From Verrucomicrobia subdivision 6 bacterium BACL9 MAG-120507-bin52 (lineage in GTDB: Bacteria > Verrucomicrobiota > Verrucomicrobiia > Methylacidiphilales > Verrucolacustridaceae), in the NCBI GenBank assembly GCA_001438005.1, contig LIBO01000026.1:1-9598 (forward strand): a stretch of DNA of 9,598 nucleotides. Reading direction: 5' to 3'. The notes under the pieces are model-generated. The model was given only the letters and a program-made list of their open reading frames with translations. It was not told where the DNA came from and searched no databases. This document shows positions 1 to 6,549 of this stretch, piece after piece. Both the position numbers and the translations under genes were made by a program. Position 1 is the stretch's first letter, and each line of letters begins with the position of its first letter.

Positions 1-2205
1 AAGGAAACGGTGACCAAAGCGGGGGATACCTTGAGTGAGGAGCGATTGCAGCGGGATGCGTACGCGATGGAGGACTTTTATCGAGATAAAGGCTACAAGG
101 ATGTAAAAATTATCGCGAAACAGGAAGAAGTGAAAGGCGGGGAAGCCAAGGTGATTTTTGAGATCGACGAGGGAATTCGGGGTTTCATCAGTAAGATTCG
201 TTTTATCGGAAATCAGGCGGCGACGGCGAAGGAGTTGGAAAAGGTGGTGAAACTCAAGCCGAAGGAGTGGTGGCAGATTTTTAGCAAGTCGGACCGGTTT
301 GAGGAGATGGCACTCAAGGACGACGTGTCGCGAATCAAAAACTATTACCTGAACCAGGGGTACATCGACATCAGCGTAGCTGCCTCCGTCGATCTACCGC
401 GCACGGCGAAAAATGAGGAGGCCCAGAAGGATACGGATGCGCCGAGGGGTGAAGATTTTGATCCAGATGATATTCCGGCGGAGGATCTGATCCTGACGTA
501 TCGAATTGAGGAGGGGCGACAGTATCGGGTGGGAACGTTGTCGGTGGACGGAAATGCCTTTTTTTCCGCGGACGATTTGCTGAACGAACTGCAGACGAAG
601 GCGAAGCAGGTGGAGATTTTTGATCAGGTGGAGTTGAAGATGATGAAGGCGAACGGACTGCAGGAGGGGGAAATTTATGCGATCAATTCCCTCCAAGCCT
701 CGATTGAGACATTGCAAGATAAGTATGGGCGTCGGGGATTTCGGGAAGCGCGGGTGGAGTATCGAATGACCCCGAACGTGGAAAACGGGCGGATCGACGT
801 CAGCTTTAATATCAAGGAGGGGGAGAAGTTTTACGTCGATAAGATTGAGATACAGGGAAACACGACCACCCGGGATAAGGTCATTCGCCGCGAAATCGAT
901 CTGGCTCCGGGTGAGGTTTTTGACACGGTACGAGAAAAGGCGAGCAAGAAGCGGTTGGAGGGGCTGAACTATTTTTCGAAGGTCGAGACCTATGCGGAGG
1001 AGACGGACGTGCCGAATCGGCAAAAACTGATCGTGAAGGTGGAGGAGAAGGGGACGGGGGAGGTGAGTTTCGGAGCAGGATTTAGCTCCGTCGAATTACT
1101 CACCGGAAACATCACGGTGGGCGAGAAAAACTTTGATTTACAGAGAATCTTTCAAAGTTTCCCGCCGCGGGGGGCGGGTCAAAAGGTTCGGTTCCAGGCA
1201 TCGATTGGATTCCGGTCGCAAAACATCAACTTATCTTTCACGGAGCCGTGGTTTTTGGATAAACCGATTCGGTTGGAGGCAGGTGGGTACTACAATGGCG
1301 CCTCCTATTTGAGTGAATTTTACAATCAGAAGAATTTCGGGGCGTTTACCGGGCTGAGCCGAAGATTGGGGGATGATTACCCGTTGAACCGTTGGTCGAC
1401 CGGGGTCACCTATCGACCCGAGTATTACGACATCGCGAATCTGCAATCGGATGCCCCACCCTATTTCCAGGCTTCGACGGGGGATACTTTCAAATCCTCG
1501 TTGCGGGGATCGATCACCTATGACGGACGGGACAGCTTTATGCTGGCTCATTCGGGACAGTACTTTGAGTTTGGCGCCGAGGGAGCGGGTGGACCGCTTT
1601 TGGGCACTGAAAATATTTGGAAAATCAAAGCGGAATTTAAGACCTACCACACCCTATGGAAGGAAAAGGATGTTATTTTCTCTGCGAGGGTGCTGTTGGG
1701 ATTAGTGGACGCCTACAGTACCACCGAGTATGTGCCGGTGTGGGACCAGTTATTTGCGGGTGGTTCTGGTTCGATCCGCGGGTTCGATCCGTCGCTGGGC
1801 AGCACCGTGAACGGGGGTTCGGTGGGTCCCAAGCAGAATGCTCAACCGGTGGGTGGAGGCACGCAGGGGGTGTATCAGGCAGAGATTACTGCCCCGTTCC
1901 CCATTTTAGAAAATCGCGTGCGGTGGGCGGTATTTTGTGACGGTGGTTTTGTGAATGAGAATGTTTTCGATTTCCAGCCCAAGACTTACAACAATACCCA
2001 GAGCATGATGGTGAATGGGACACCCACGACTTACAACGCGATCAACGGAGGTTTCCAGATTGGAGCTGGTTTCGGTATCCGCATGGATATTGGGATTGGG
2101 CCGATGAAATTTGATATAGGATTTCCCGTCATGACAGGGGATCCGAACAACGGGGGAGGCTTGGGCGCATTTAAAATGTACTTTGACGGCGGGTACCAGT
2201 TTTAA
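1..2205 (+). CDS. bamA: BamA outer-membrane protein assembly factor (5'-truncated by window)
   Basis: This is the central subunit of the BAM complex, which folds and inserts beta-barrel proteins into the outer membrane. The frame is open to base 1, so the true start lies upstream; 734 residues are visible, counted from base 1. The first ~57 residues are the end of a POTRA domain (GYKDVKI). Further POTRA-like units span about 61-170, 174-274 and 277-350, each with the GN or GNA turn near its start (KIRFIGN, LSVDGNAFF, KIEIQGNTT). The C-terminal beta-barrel begins near 351 and carries the family motif LSFTEPWFL and the loop-6 IRGF motif (R593). It ends in aromatic YQF, as expected of a barrel beta-signal. 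The POTRA at 61-170 has an acidic insertion at about 131-165. The gene is followed 15 bases later by skp, a classic bamA-skp-lpxD order. The signal peptide and first POTRA(s) are not in the window. The identification is very secure. Confidence 0.96.
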   Translation, partial: KETVTKAGDTLSEERLQRDAYAMEDFYRDKGYKDVKIIAKQEEVKGGEAKVIFEIDEGIRGFISKIRFIGNQAATAKELEKVVKLKPKEWWQIFSKSDRFEEMALKDDVSRIKNYYLNQGYIDISVAASVDLPRTAKNEEAQKDTDAPRGEDFDPDDIPAEDLILTYRIEEGRQYRVGTLSVDGNAFFSADDLLNELQTKAKQVEIFDQVELKMMKANGLQEGEIYAINSLQASIETLQDKYGRRGFREARVEYRMTPNVENGRIDVSFNIKEGEKFYVDKIEIQGNTTTRDKVIRREIDLAPGEVFDTVREKASKKRLEGLNYFSKVETYAEETDVPNRQKLIVKVEEKGTGEVSFGAGFSSVELLTGNITVGEKNFDLQRIFQSFPPRGAGQKVRFQASIGFRSQNINLSFTEPWFLDKPIRLEAGGYYNGASYLSEFYNQKNFGAFTGLSRRLGDDYPLNRWSTGVTYRPEYYDIANLQSDAPPYFQASTGDTFKSSLRGSITYDGRDSFMLAHSGQYFEFGAEGAGGPLLGTENIWKIKAEFKTYHTLWKEKDVIFSARVLLGLVDAYSTTEYVPVWDQLFAGGSGSIRGFDPSLGSTVNGGSVGPKQNAQPVGGGTQGVYQAEITAPFPILENRVRWAVFCDGGFVNENVFDFQPKTYNNTQSMMVNGTPTTYNAINGGFQIGAGFGIRMDIGIGPMKFDIGFPVMTGDPNNGGGLGAFKMYFDGGYQF

Positions 2206-2220
2206 CTATCCTGACAACCT

Positions 2221-2835
2221 ATGAAATTAACCCCATCTTCCATCGTGCAAGGGGCGATCGCCCTAGCTTTCATTTCCTTCGTACCAGTTAGCCAAGCTCA
2301 GGATTTCTCGAAAGTGGCGGTGGTGGACTACAACACGATCTTAAAAGATTACTACAAGGCAAAGGATTCCCAAAAGCAGATGGAAGAGCTGGCGGCGGGG
2401 TACCAGAAAGAGCGGAATGAGCGGGAAGCGGGTTTGAAGAGCTTAGTGGAATCGATCAACGCGTTGCAAAAAGACATGCAAGATCCGGCCATTTCCGATG
2501 CGAAGAAAAAAGAGAAGGAAAACCAGTTGAAGTCGAAGGGGGAAGAGGGTCAGGTCAAGCAGCGCGAGATGATGGCGTTCGGGCAGACCGCATCAAAAAT
2601 TCTTGAGGATAAGAGGCAGAGGTTGACGACGGAGTTAACCGAAGAGGTGAACAAGGCGCTGAGCCAAATTGCCAAAAACAAGTACAACATGGTTTTTGTG
2701 AAACCCCAGGTGCCTAGCCCGGGTGCGCTGATCTTCTCGGAGGGGATGGACGACATTACCGCACAGGTTTTAGGGCTTTTGAATAAAGACGCCCCGGCGG
2801 CGAAAAAGAACGATAAGAAGGACGACAAAAAGTAG
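2221..2835 (+). CDS. skp: Skp/OmpH-family periplasmic chaperone
   Basis: This periplasmic chaperone holds unfolded outer-membrane proteins on their way to BamA. The protein has 204 residues, slightly longer than E. coli Skp. Residues 1-26 form a signal peptide: a short positive start (MK), a hydrophobic core (AIALAFISFVPV) and a likely signal peptidase I site SQA|QD. The mature protein opens with the family strand KVAVVDYNTIL. A long charged, Gln/Lys/Glu-rich coiled-coil arm follows at about 45-150, then the returning core strand YNMVFVK and the terminal DDITAQVLGLLN helix. The last ~14 residues are a lysine/aspartate-rich tail. No Shine-Dalgarno sequence is visible in the 15-base gap after bamA, so initiation probably relies on coupling to upstream translation or on an SD-independent route. 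lpxD begins a few bases after the stop. The family is clear; individual function is inferred from family and operon position. Confidence 0.93.
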   Translation: MKLTPSSIVQGAIALAFISFVPVSQAQDFSKVAVVDYNTILKDYYKAKDSQKQMEELAAGYQKERNEREAGLKSLVESINALQKDMQDPAISDAKKKEKENQLKSKGEEGQVKQREMMAFGQTASKILEDKRQRLTTELTEEVNKALSQIAKNKYNMVFVKPQVPSPGALIFSEGMDDITAQVLGLLNKDAPAAKKNDKKDDKK

Positions 2836-2858
2836 TTGGCGTGGGGGACCATTTGTCG

Positions 2859-3917
2859 ATGAGCTCGCCAAGGAGCTTGGGCGAACTGGCTGAGGTAGTC
2901 GGCGGGACATGTGAAGGCAATTCGAGTGTTCTCATTCATGGAGTCGCCGATTTAGAGGGGGCAGGGCCGAGGGAGATCTCGTTTTTTGCGCACCCTCGGT
3001 ATGAGGCGGCGGCCCGCAAAACGGCGGCGGGAGCACTAGTGGTGGGAGTACAGGCGGCAGGGGATTTCGGGAAAAATCGAATTCGGGTGGCTGATCCTTC
3101 GGGGGCGTTTAGCAAAATTGCACTTCTTTTTGCCCCGCCGGCGTCACCGCCCATCGTTGGGTCGCACCCCTCGGCCATCGTCTCGCCTCAGGCAAAATTG
3201 GGAGACGGGGTGGGTCTGGGGCCTTACGTCGTGGTGGAGGAAGGGGCGGAGATCGGGAATGGAACGCAAATTGGGGCAGGGTCGTATATTGGGCGGCACG
3301 TGAAAATCGGGGCGGGGTGTGTTTTTCATCCGCGGGTGTATGTGGGGGAAAGATGTTGTGTGGGAAATCGAGTGGTACTGCATGCGGGGGCGGTGGTGGG
3401 GGCGGATGGATTTGGCTATGAGATGAAAGAGGGGAAACATGTGAAAATTCCCCAGTTGGGTATTGTCCAGATCGACGATGAGGCAGAGATTGGGGCGAAC
3501 ACCACGATTGATCGGGGGCGCTTTGCGCGGACTCATATTGGGGAGGGGGCAAAGATCGATAATCTGGTGATGATCGCCCACAATTGCGTGGTCGGTCCGC
3601 ACAGTGTGATCGTGGCGCAGAGTGGGCTTTCGGGGAGCACGACAACGGGACATCACGTGGTGATTGCGGGGCATGTGGGAACGGTCGGGCACGTGCATTT
3701 AGGGGATGGAGTGATTATTACGGCTAAGTCTGGTGTGACCAAAGATGTGCCAGCGGGTCAGACGTGGCGGGGGGCACCCGCACGACCGATCAAGGAGCAG
3801 ATGGCGATGGAGGCCCATATTCAGCAACTGCCTCAATTGGCGAGGCGTTTGAAGGCGTTAGAGGAAAAAAAGAGGCCGAGCGAAGCCCGGGCGTCCTCGA
3901 AATCGAAAAAAAAGTAG
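2859..3917 (+). CDS. lpxD: UDP-3-O-acylglucosamine N-acyltransferase LpxD
   Basis: This enzyme transfers a hydroxyacyl chain from acyl-ACP to the 2-amino group of UDP-3-O-acyl-glucosamine, the third step of lipid A synthesis, at the cytoplasmic side of the inner membrane. With the ATG at 2859 the protein has 352 residues. Residues 1-97 are the uridine-binding N domain (SLGELAEVVGG, EISFFAHPRYEAA). Residues ~100-300 are left-handed beta-helix hexapeptide repeats, with the LpxD signatures GADGFGYE and IGANTTIDRG and the catalytic histidine H241 in MIAHNCVVG (equivalent to E. coli His239). A C-terminal helix and a Lys/Ser-rich tail follow. An in-frame GTG at 2841 would add six residues. I prefer the ATG because homologues start just before the S-x-x-E-L segment and a GGGGGA sits 10 bases upstream at 2843-2848. 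The stop lies one base from the stop of the convergent GH57 gene. No lpxC, fabZ or lpxA follows, unlike in many bacteria. Confidence 0.95.
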   Translation: MSSPRSLGELAEVVGGTCEGNSSVLIHGVADLEGAGPREISFFAHPRYEAAARKTAAGALVVGVQAAGDFGKNRIRVADPSGAFSKIALLFAPPASPPIVGSHPSAIVSPQAKLGDGVGLGPYVVVEEGAEIGNGTQIGAGSYIGRHVKIGAGCVFHPRVYVGERCCVGNRVVLHAGAVVGADGFGYEMKEGKHVKIPQLGIVQIDDEAEIGANTTIDRGRFARTHIGEGAKIDNLVMIAHNCVVGPHSVIVAQSGLSGSTTTGHHVVIAGHVGTVGHVHLGDGVIITAKSGVTKDVPAGQTWRGAPARPIKEQMAMEAHIQQLPQLARRLKALEEKKRPSEARASSKSKKK

Positions 3918-3930
3918 TCTAGGCGTAGAC
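3906..3930 (-). terminator. Weak candidate intrinsic terminator for the GH57 gene
   Basis: Read on the - strand, a 5-bp stem GTCTA / TAGAC with loop CGCC (3930-3917) is followed three bases later by eight T residues (3913-3906). The GH57 stop codon (3921-3919) lies inside the stem, and the T tract is the antisense of the AAA-rich end of lpxD. The stem is short and only two pairs are G:C, so it may be inefficient. The same hairpin read on the + strand has no T tract and would not terminate the lpxD transcript. Confidence 0.3.
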
Positions 3931-5505
3931 ACGCCAATCGAGGTCGAGAAAGATCGGGTTGCGCCATTCGCAATTTCCCAAGAAAGATTCCTCCACGCGG
4001 TTGGCCAAGATCTGCTCGTAGAGCCGTTGGAATCGCAGGAGGTGGTCTTTGGTGCGTTTGACGGCGTAGGGGACCATCGTGCCAGTTTTCATAATAAAGG
4101 CCCAGTCACTGGATTGAGCGAGAAGAAGCTCTCGGGCGGCTTGGCGAAGGGCTCGATCCAGGAGGGGGTGGGGGTGGGCGTTGCAGAAACGACCCGCTAA
4201 TTCGATCATGCGAACGGTGGCGAGGTGGAGGTGGGGATAGATCCAAGAGTTGGAGCCCTCCAGCCAGACCGACCAGTGGCCCTCGTTGCCCCAAGAGGAG
4301 GCGCTGGGGGTGGCGAGTTGGTGGGTGTCGTGGCGGGTGAGGAATTCGGACGGGGTGATCATAGAAAAGGTTTTCTGGTCGTGAGCGGATTTGCGAAAGA
4401 GATAATCGAGGAAGATGGGGCCCTCGTACCACCAGTGGCCGTACAGTTCGGCGTCGTAGGGGCAGAGGACGATGGGTTCGGTTCCCATCACACCCCGAAG
4501 ATGCTCGATCTGTTTTTCGCGATTGAACATAAAGTTGGCCGCGTGGTCGGAGGCACGTTGTCGAGCGAGGTGGGGTCGGTACGGCTCTTTGTGCGGCGTG
4601 CGACCGGTGATGCGGTGGTACTTGAGGCCAGTGAACTTTCGCATGCCGTTGGGTTGGATGTAGGGGCGGATGTAGTCGTGATCCAAGTCGAAGCCACAAT
4701 CTCGATAAAAGTCGCGGTACTCTCCGTCCCCGGGGTAGCCCTCCTCCGCGCTCCATACCTGTTTACTGGATTCGATATCGCGTCCGAAGGCGGCGGGTCC
4801 GGCGGGGGTGAAGATGGGGGCAAAAACCCCGTAGGCGGGGCGGGGTTCGGCATAGAGGACTCCGTGGGCATCAACAATGAACCAGCGAATCTCGGCCTCT
4901 TGAAGATGGTGCTCGACCCCTGGGTAGTAGGCGCATTCGGGCAACCAGATGCCACGGGGGTCGCGACCAAAACAGTTGTGGTAGTCCTTTCGGGCGACTT
5001 GGATTTGAGCACGAACAGCTTGAGGAAACTCTCGCAAGAGGGGCAGAAAACCGTGGGTGGCTCCGCAGGTGATAATTTCCAAGACTCCGGCATCTTGGAA
5101 TTTGCGGAAGGCTTGGATGAGGTTGCGTTGGTAACGGTCGCAGAAGAGATGGCGGCAGTGGTGCAGACGATCGTGATAAAAGCGGGCGAGGGGTTGAAAG
5201 GAGGGGTCGTTTCGGGTGCGGTGCAGCTCCTTGTTCGCGAGTTCAATCTGTTTTTCGAGTCCGTGGACGTAGCGATCTTGGAGAAGAGGATCGCGCAGCA
5301 TGGCGCAAAGGGGTGGAGTCATCGACATGGTGAGGCGGAAGTAGATTCCGTCGCGGACCAGGCCCTCCATCATATCGAGGAGAGGAAGATAGGTTTCGGT
5401 GATGGCTTCGTAGAGCCAGTCCTCTTCGAGGAACTCGGCGTACTCGGGATGTCGGACGAAGGGGAGGTGGGCGTGGAGGACGGGAGCTACATAACCGAGG
5501 GACAT
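3919..5505 (-). CDS. GH57-family 1,4-alpha-glucan branching enzyme (DUF1957-type)
   Basis: This enzyme is predicted to cut alpha-1,4-glucan and re-attach the piece by an alpha-1,6 bond, making branches in glycogen-like storage polymer in the cytoplasm. The 528 residues match the usual length of the TK1436 / TTHA1902 branching enzymes. The GH57 motifs appear in order: HAHLPF (11-16), ITCGATHGFLPLL (145-157), GIWLPECAYYPG with the likely nucleophile E190, SSKQVW (246-251) and PYDAELYGHWWYEGP with the likely general acid/base D351. The C-terminal helical region has the family's SSWG, NSWIYPHLH and AQSSDWAFIMKTGT segments. The start is fixed by the conserved opening GYVAPVLHAHLPF. No clear Shine-Dalgarno is seen; the gene begins 4 bases after the stop of the DUF4912 gene, suggesting translational coupling. 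The coding strand is C-rich, opposite to the forward genes here. An alpha-amylase or other GH57 specificity cannot be fully excluded, but the catalytic motifs favour branching. Confidence 0.9.
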   Translation of the reverse strand: MSLGYVAPVLHAHLPFVRHPEYAEFLEEDWLYEAITETYLPLLDMMEGLVRDGIYFRLTMSMTPPLCAMLRDPLLQDRYVHGLEKQIELANKELHRTRNDPSFQPLARFYHDRLHHCRHLFCDRYQRNLIQAFRKFQDAGVLEIITCGATHGFLPLLREFPQAVRAQIQVARKDYHNCFGRDPRGIWLPECAYYPGVEHHLQEAEIRWFIVDAHGVLYAEPRPAYGVFAPIFTPAGPAAFGRDIESSKQVWSAEEGYPGDGEYRDFYRDCGFDLDHDYIRPYIQPNGMRKFTGLKYHRITGRTPHKEPYRPHLARQRASDHAANFMFNREKQIEHLRGVMGTEPIVLCPYDAELYGHWWYEGPIFLDYLFRKSAHDQKTFSMITPSEFLTRHDTHQLATPSASSWGNEGHWSVWLEGSNSWIYPHLHLATVRMIELAGRFCNAHPHPLLDRALRQAARELLLAQSSDWAFIMKTGTMVPYAVKRTKDHLLRFQRLYEQILANRVEESFLGNCEWRNPIFLDLDWRVYA

Positions 5506-5509
5506 GAGT

Positions 5510-6433
5510 TTAGGTGGAGCGAGGTGGATTGCCGGGAGAAGTGCCGTGCAGTTGGCTGGAGCCGAGTTTGGGGCAGGTATCGATCTGGCGTCGGAGAATT
5601 TCGGTCATCTCCAAAGATCCGGATCGGTGATATTTCCAAAGATCTCCGCCGAGGTAGGAGAAGATCTTGGCCGTGGAAAGTGAGCCGATCGAGCGACGGA
5701 GGGCGTAAGGAAAGGGAAGGGGATGGCCGGTTCTCTGTAGGCGAGCAAGGATTTGGGCCAAGGCTTCCCCCGGGCGGAGGAACTCGCGGACAAGATCCCA
5801 GAGTTGCCGAAAGGAGAAGTGGAAGGGGATGGTGACGAATTCGACTGTTTCGTTGGCCGAGGGAGAATCGGGAGGGGAGGTGATTTCGGGCGAGAGGGCA
5901 AGTTGGTGAAAAGAGCCGTTGGACCGGTAGTAGCCAAGTTCGGCCTGAAAGGGGGTGGCGGGGCGCTGGGTCGGAAGGAACCACTCTCGTGAACCGGGCG
6001 AGATATGTATTTGGTGCACCCGCTCTTTCCCTGGAGAAAAAACTTGGAGGTAGATTTTTCCGTCCGAGGCCTCCCTCTCTGCTTCGAGGAGTTGGTCTCG
6101 GGTAAAGTCCCAGTAGGCGAAGAGGGTTTGGGGATCTCGGGCGGTGAGAAAGAGGCGCCGGGTTCCGTAACTTTCGGGAAGCTCGCCGAGGGATTCGAAC
6201 TCAGGGACGTAGGGGACGACTGGTTTGGATAAGAAACTGGGAAGGGTAAAGGGGTGGGAGGCAGGGTCGATGGGGATGGGGGTTTGGCGAAGGCGGGGAA
6301 GAGAGACTTTTTTCTTGGATGCTCGCGGGCTCACTTTTTTAGTGAGGGTTGGGGTGCGTTTGGTGGCGGGCTTGGCACGTGCAGCCGTTTTCGAGGGAGC
6401 GATTTTCTTTTTATTGGAAGATGATTTCTTCAT
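5510..6433 (-). CDS. DUF4912-domain protein with basic, histone-H1-like N-terminal tail
   Basis: The protein has 307 residues and no known biochemical function. Residues 1-50 are extremely rich in Lys, Ala, Ser, Thr and Pro (for example KKSSSNKKK, ARAKPATKRTP, ASKKK), like a disordered, nucleic-acid- or polyanion-binding tail. A proline-rich linker covers about 51-80. The DUF4912 core starts at LPESYGTRRLFLTARDP (85-101) and FAYWDFT (105-111) and continues to a W150 strand and the AELGYYRSNGSFHQLALS segment (164-181), all typical of the family. The C-terminal ~110 residues carry helix-forming segments (FSFRQLWDLVREFL) and a low-complexity end. No signal peptide or membrane segment is visible, so it is probably cytoplasmic. 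It is the first gene of a two-gene unit with the GH57 branching enzyme, 4 bases apart, which suggests a role tied to glucan metabolism. Family assignment is confident; function is unknown. Confidence 0.85.
   Translation of the reverse strand: MKKSSSNKKKIAPSKTAARAKPATKRTPTLTKKVSPRASKKKVSLPRLRQTPIPIDPASHPFTLPSFLSKPVVPYVPEFESLGELPESYGTRRLFLTARDPQTLFAYWDFTRDQLLEAEREASDGKIYLQVFSPGKERVHQIHISPGSREWFLPTQRPATPFQAELGYYRSNGSFHQLALSPEITSPPDSPSANETVEFVTIPFHFSFRQLWDLVREFLRPGEALAQILARLQRTGHPLPFPYALRRSIGSLSTAKIFSYLGGDLWKYHRSGSLEMTEILRRQIDTCPKLGSSQLHGTSPGNPPRST
6244..6282 (+). other. Canonical G-quadruplex-forming motif inside the DUF4912 gene
   Basis: Six runs of three to five G residues occur within 39 bases on the + strand: 6244-6246, 6251-6254, 6256-6258, 6264-6266, 6272-6275 and 6278-6282. 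The intervening loops are 1-5 bases, satisfying the G3+N1-7 rule. Because the gene is on the - strand, the G-rich strand is the template, about 150-190 bases into the coding region, at the segment encoding the proline-rich linker. Folding is not demonstrated. The motif may simply be a by-product of proline codons plus strong strand skew. Confidence 0.45.
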
Positions 6434-6545
6434 AAGGGGTAAAGGCAGTTAAAACAAGACTCGGATTTTCGCTGATTTTACTGCAAAATCCATCCTCTTC
6501 TTTAGGAATCATGAGAATTCAAATCCGGCCTATCTCTGAAGAGCG
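6434..6545. promoter_or_regulatory. Divergent intergenic region between the DUF4912 gene and hisF
   Basis: These 112 bases must hold the start signals for both the leftward glucan unit and the rightward hisF-trpEG unit, because both neighbouring genes point outward. The region is visibly more AT-rich than its surroundings, especially 6447-6491. On the - strand a TAAAAT (6480-6475) matches the -10 consensus in five of six positions, but no good -35 stands 16-18 bases upstream. On the + strand I see no convincing sigma70 pair for hisF. A cluster of GATTTT/AAAATC repeats sits in the middle (see separate entry). The start of the DUF4912 gene has no Shine-Dalgarno; its immediate upstream sequence on the coding strand is CCCCTT. 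Confidence 0.5.
6463..6491. repeat. Nested direct and inverted GATTTT repeats, possible operator
   Basis: GGATTTT at 6463-6469 and AAAATCC at 6485-6491 form a perfect 7-bp inverted repeat with a 15-base spacer. A second GATTTT at 6474-6479 lies exactly 10 bases after the first (6464-6469), one helical turn, and pairs with AAAATC at 6485-6490 across a 5-base loop (ACTGC). The three copies could form two mutually exclusive hairpins or a set of protein-binding half-sites on one face of the helix. The position in the middle of a divergent promoter region fits a regulatory site. No regulator is identified. Confidence 0.35.
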
Positions 6546-6549
6546 ATGA
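6511..6549 (+). other. Possible 12-codon leader ORF overlapping the hisF start
   Basis: An ATG at 6511 opens a 12-codon frame (MRIQIRPISEER) that ends with TGA at 6547-6549, overlapping the hisF ATG in the arrangement ATGA. An AGGA at 6504-6507 lies upstream, but only 3 bases from the ATG, closer than ideal. The peptide contains no His or Trp codons, so it is not a classical amino-acid attenuator. If translated, it would couple initiation of hisF to ribosomes finishing the leader. It could equally be a chance ORF in an untranslated region. Confidence 0.22.

Noticed and set aside
394..1023. Open frame on the - strand inside bamA
   Set aside because: It is antisense to well-conserved POTRA coding sequence; composition is Arg/Leu/His-rich with no family signature.
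3109..3698. Two overlapping - strand open frames inside lpxD
   Set aside because: They are shadows of the hexapeptide-repeat coding region; the products are Pro/His/Arg-rich, as expected from the complement of G-rich repeats.
3190..3760. Imperfect short periodic repeats in lpxD DNA
   Set aside because: They reflect the hexapeptide (about 18-base) repeats of the left-handed beta-helix, not a DNA repeat element or CRISPR array.
4225..5835. A 536-codon open frame on the + strand antisense to the GH57 gene and the end of the DUF4912 gene
   Set aside because: It mirrors two genes with unmistakable family motifs, its product is Gly/Val/Glu-rich low-complexity sequence with no recognisable motif, and the strong G skew of the + strand readily removes stop codons in this frame.
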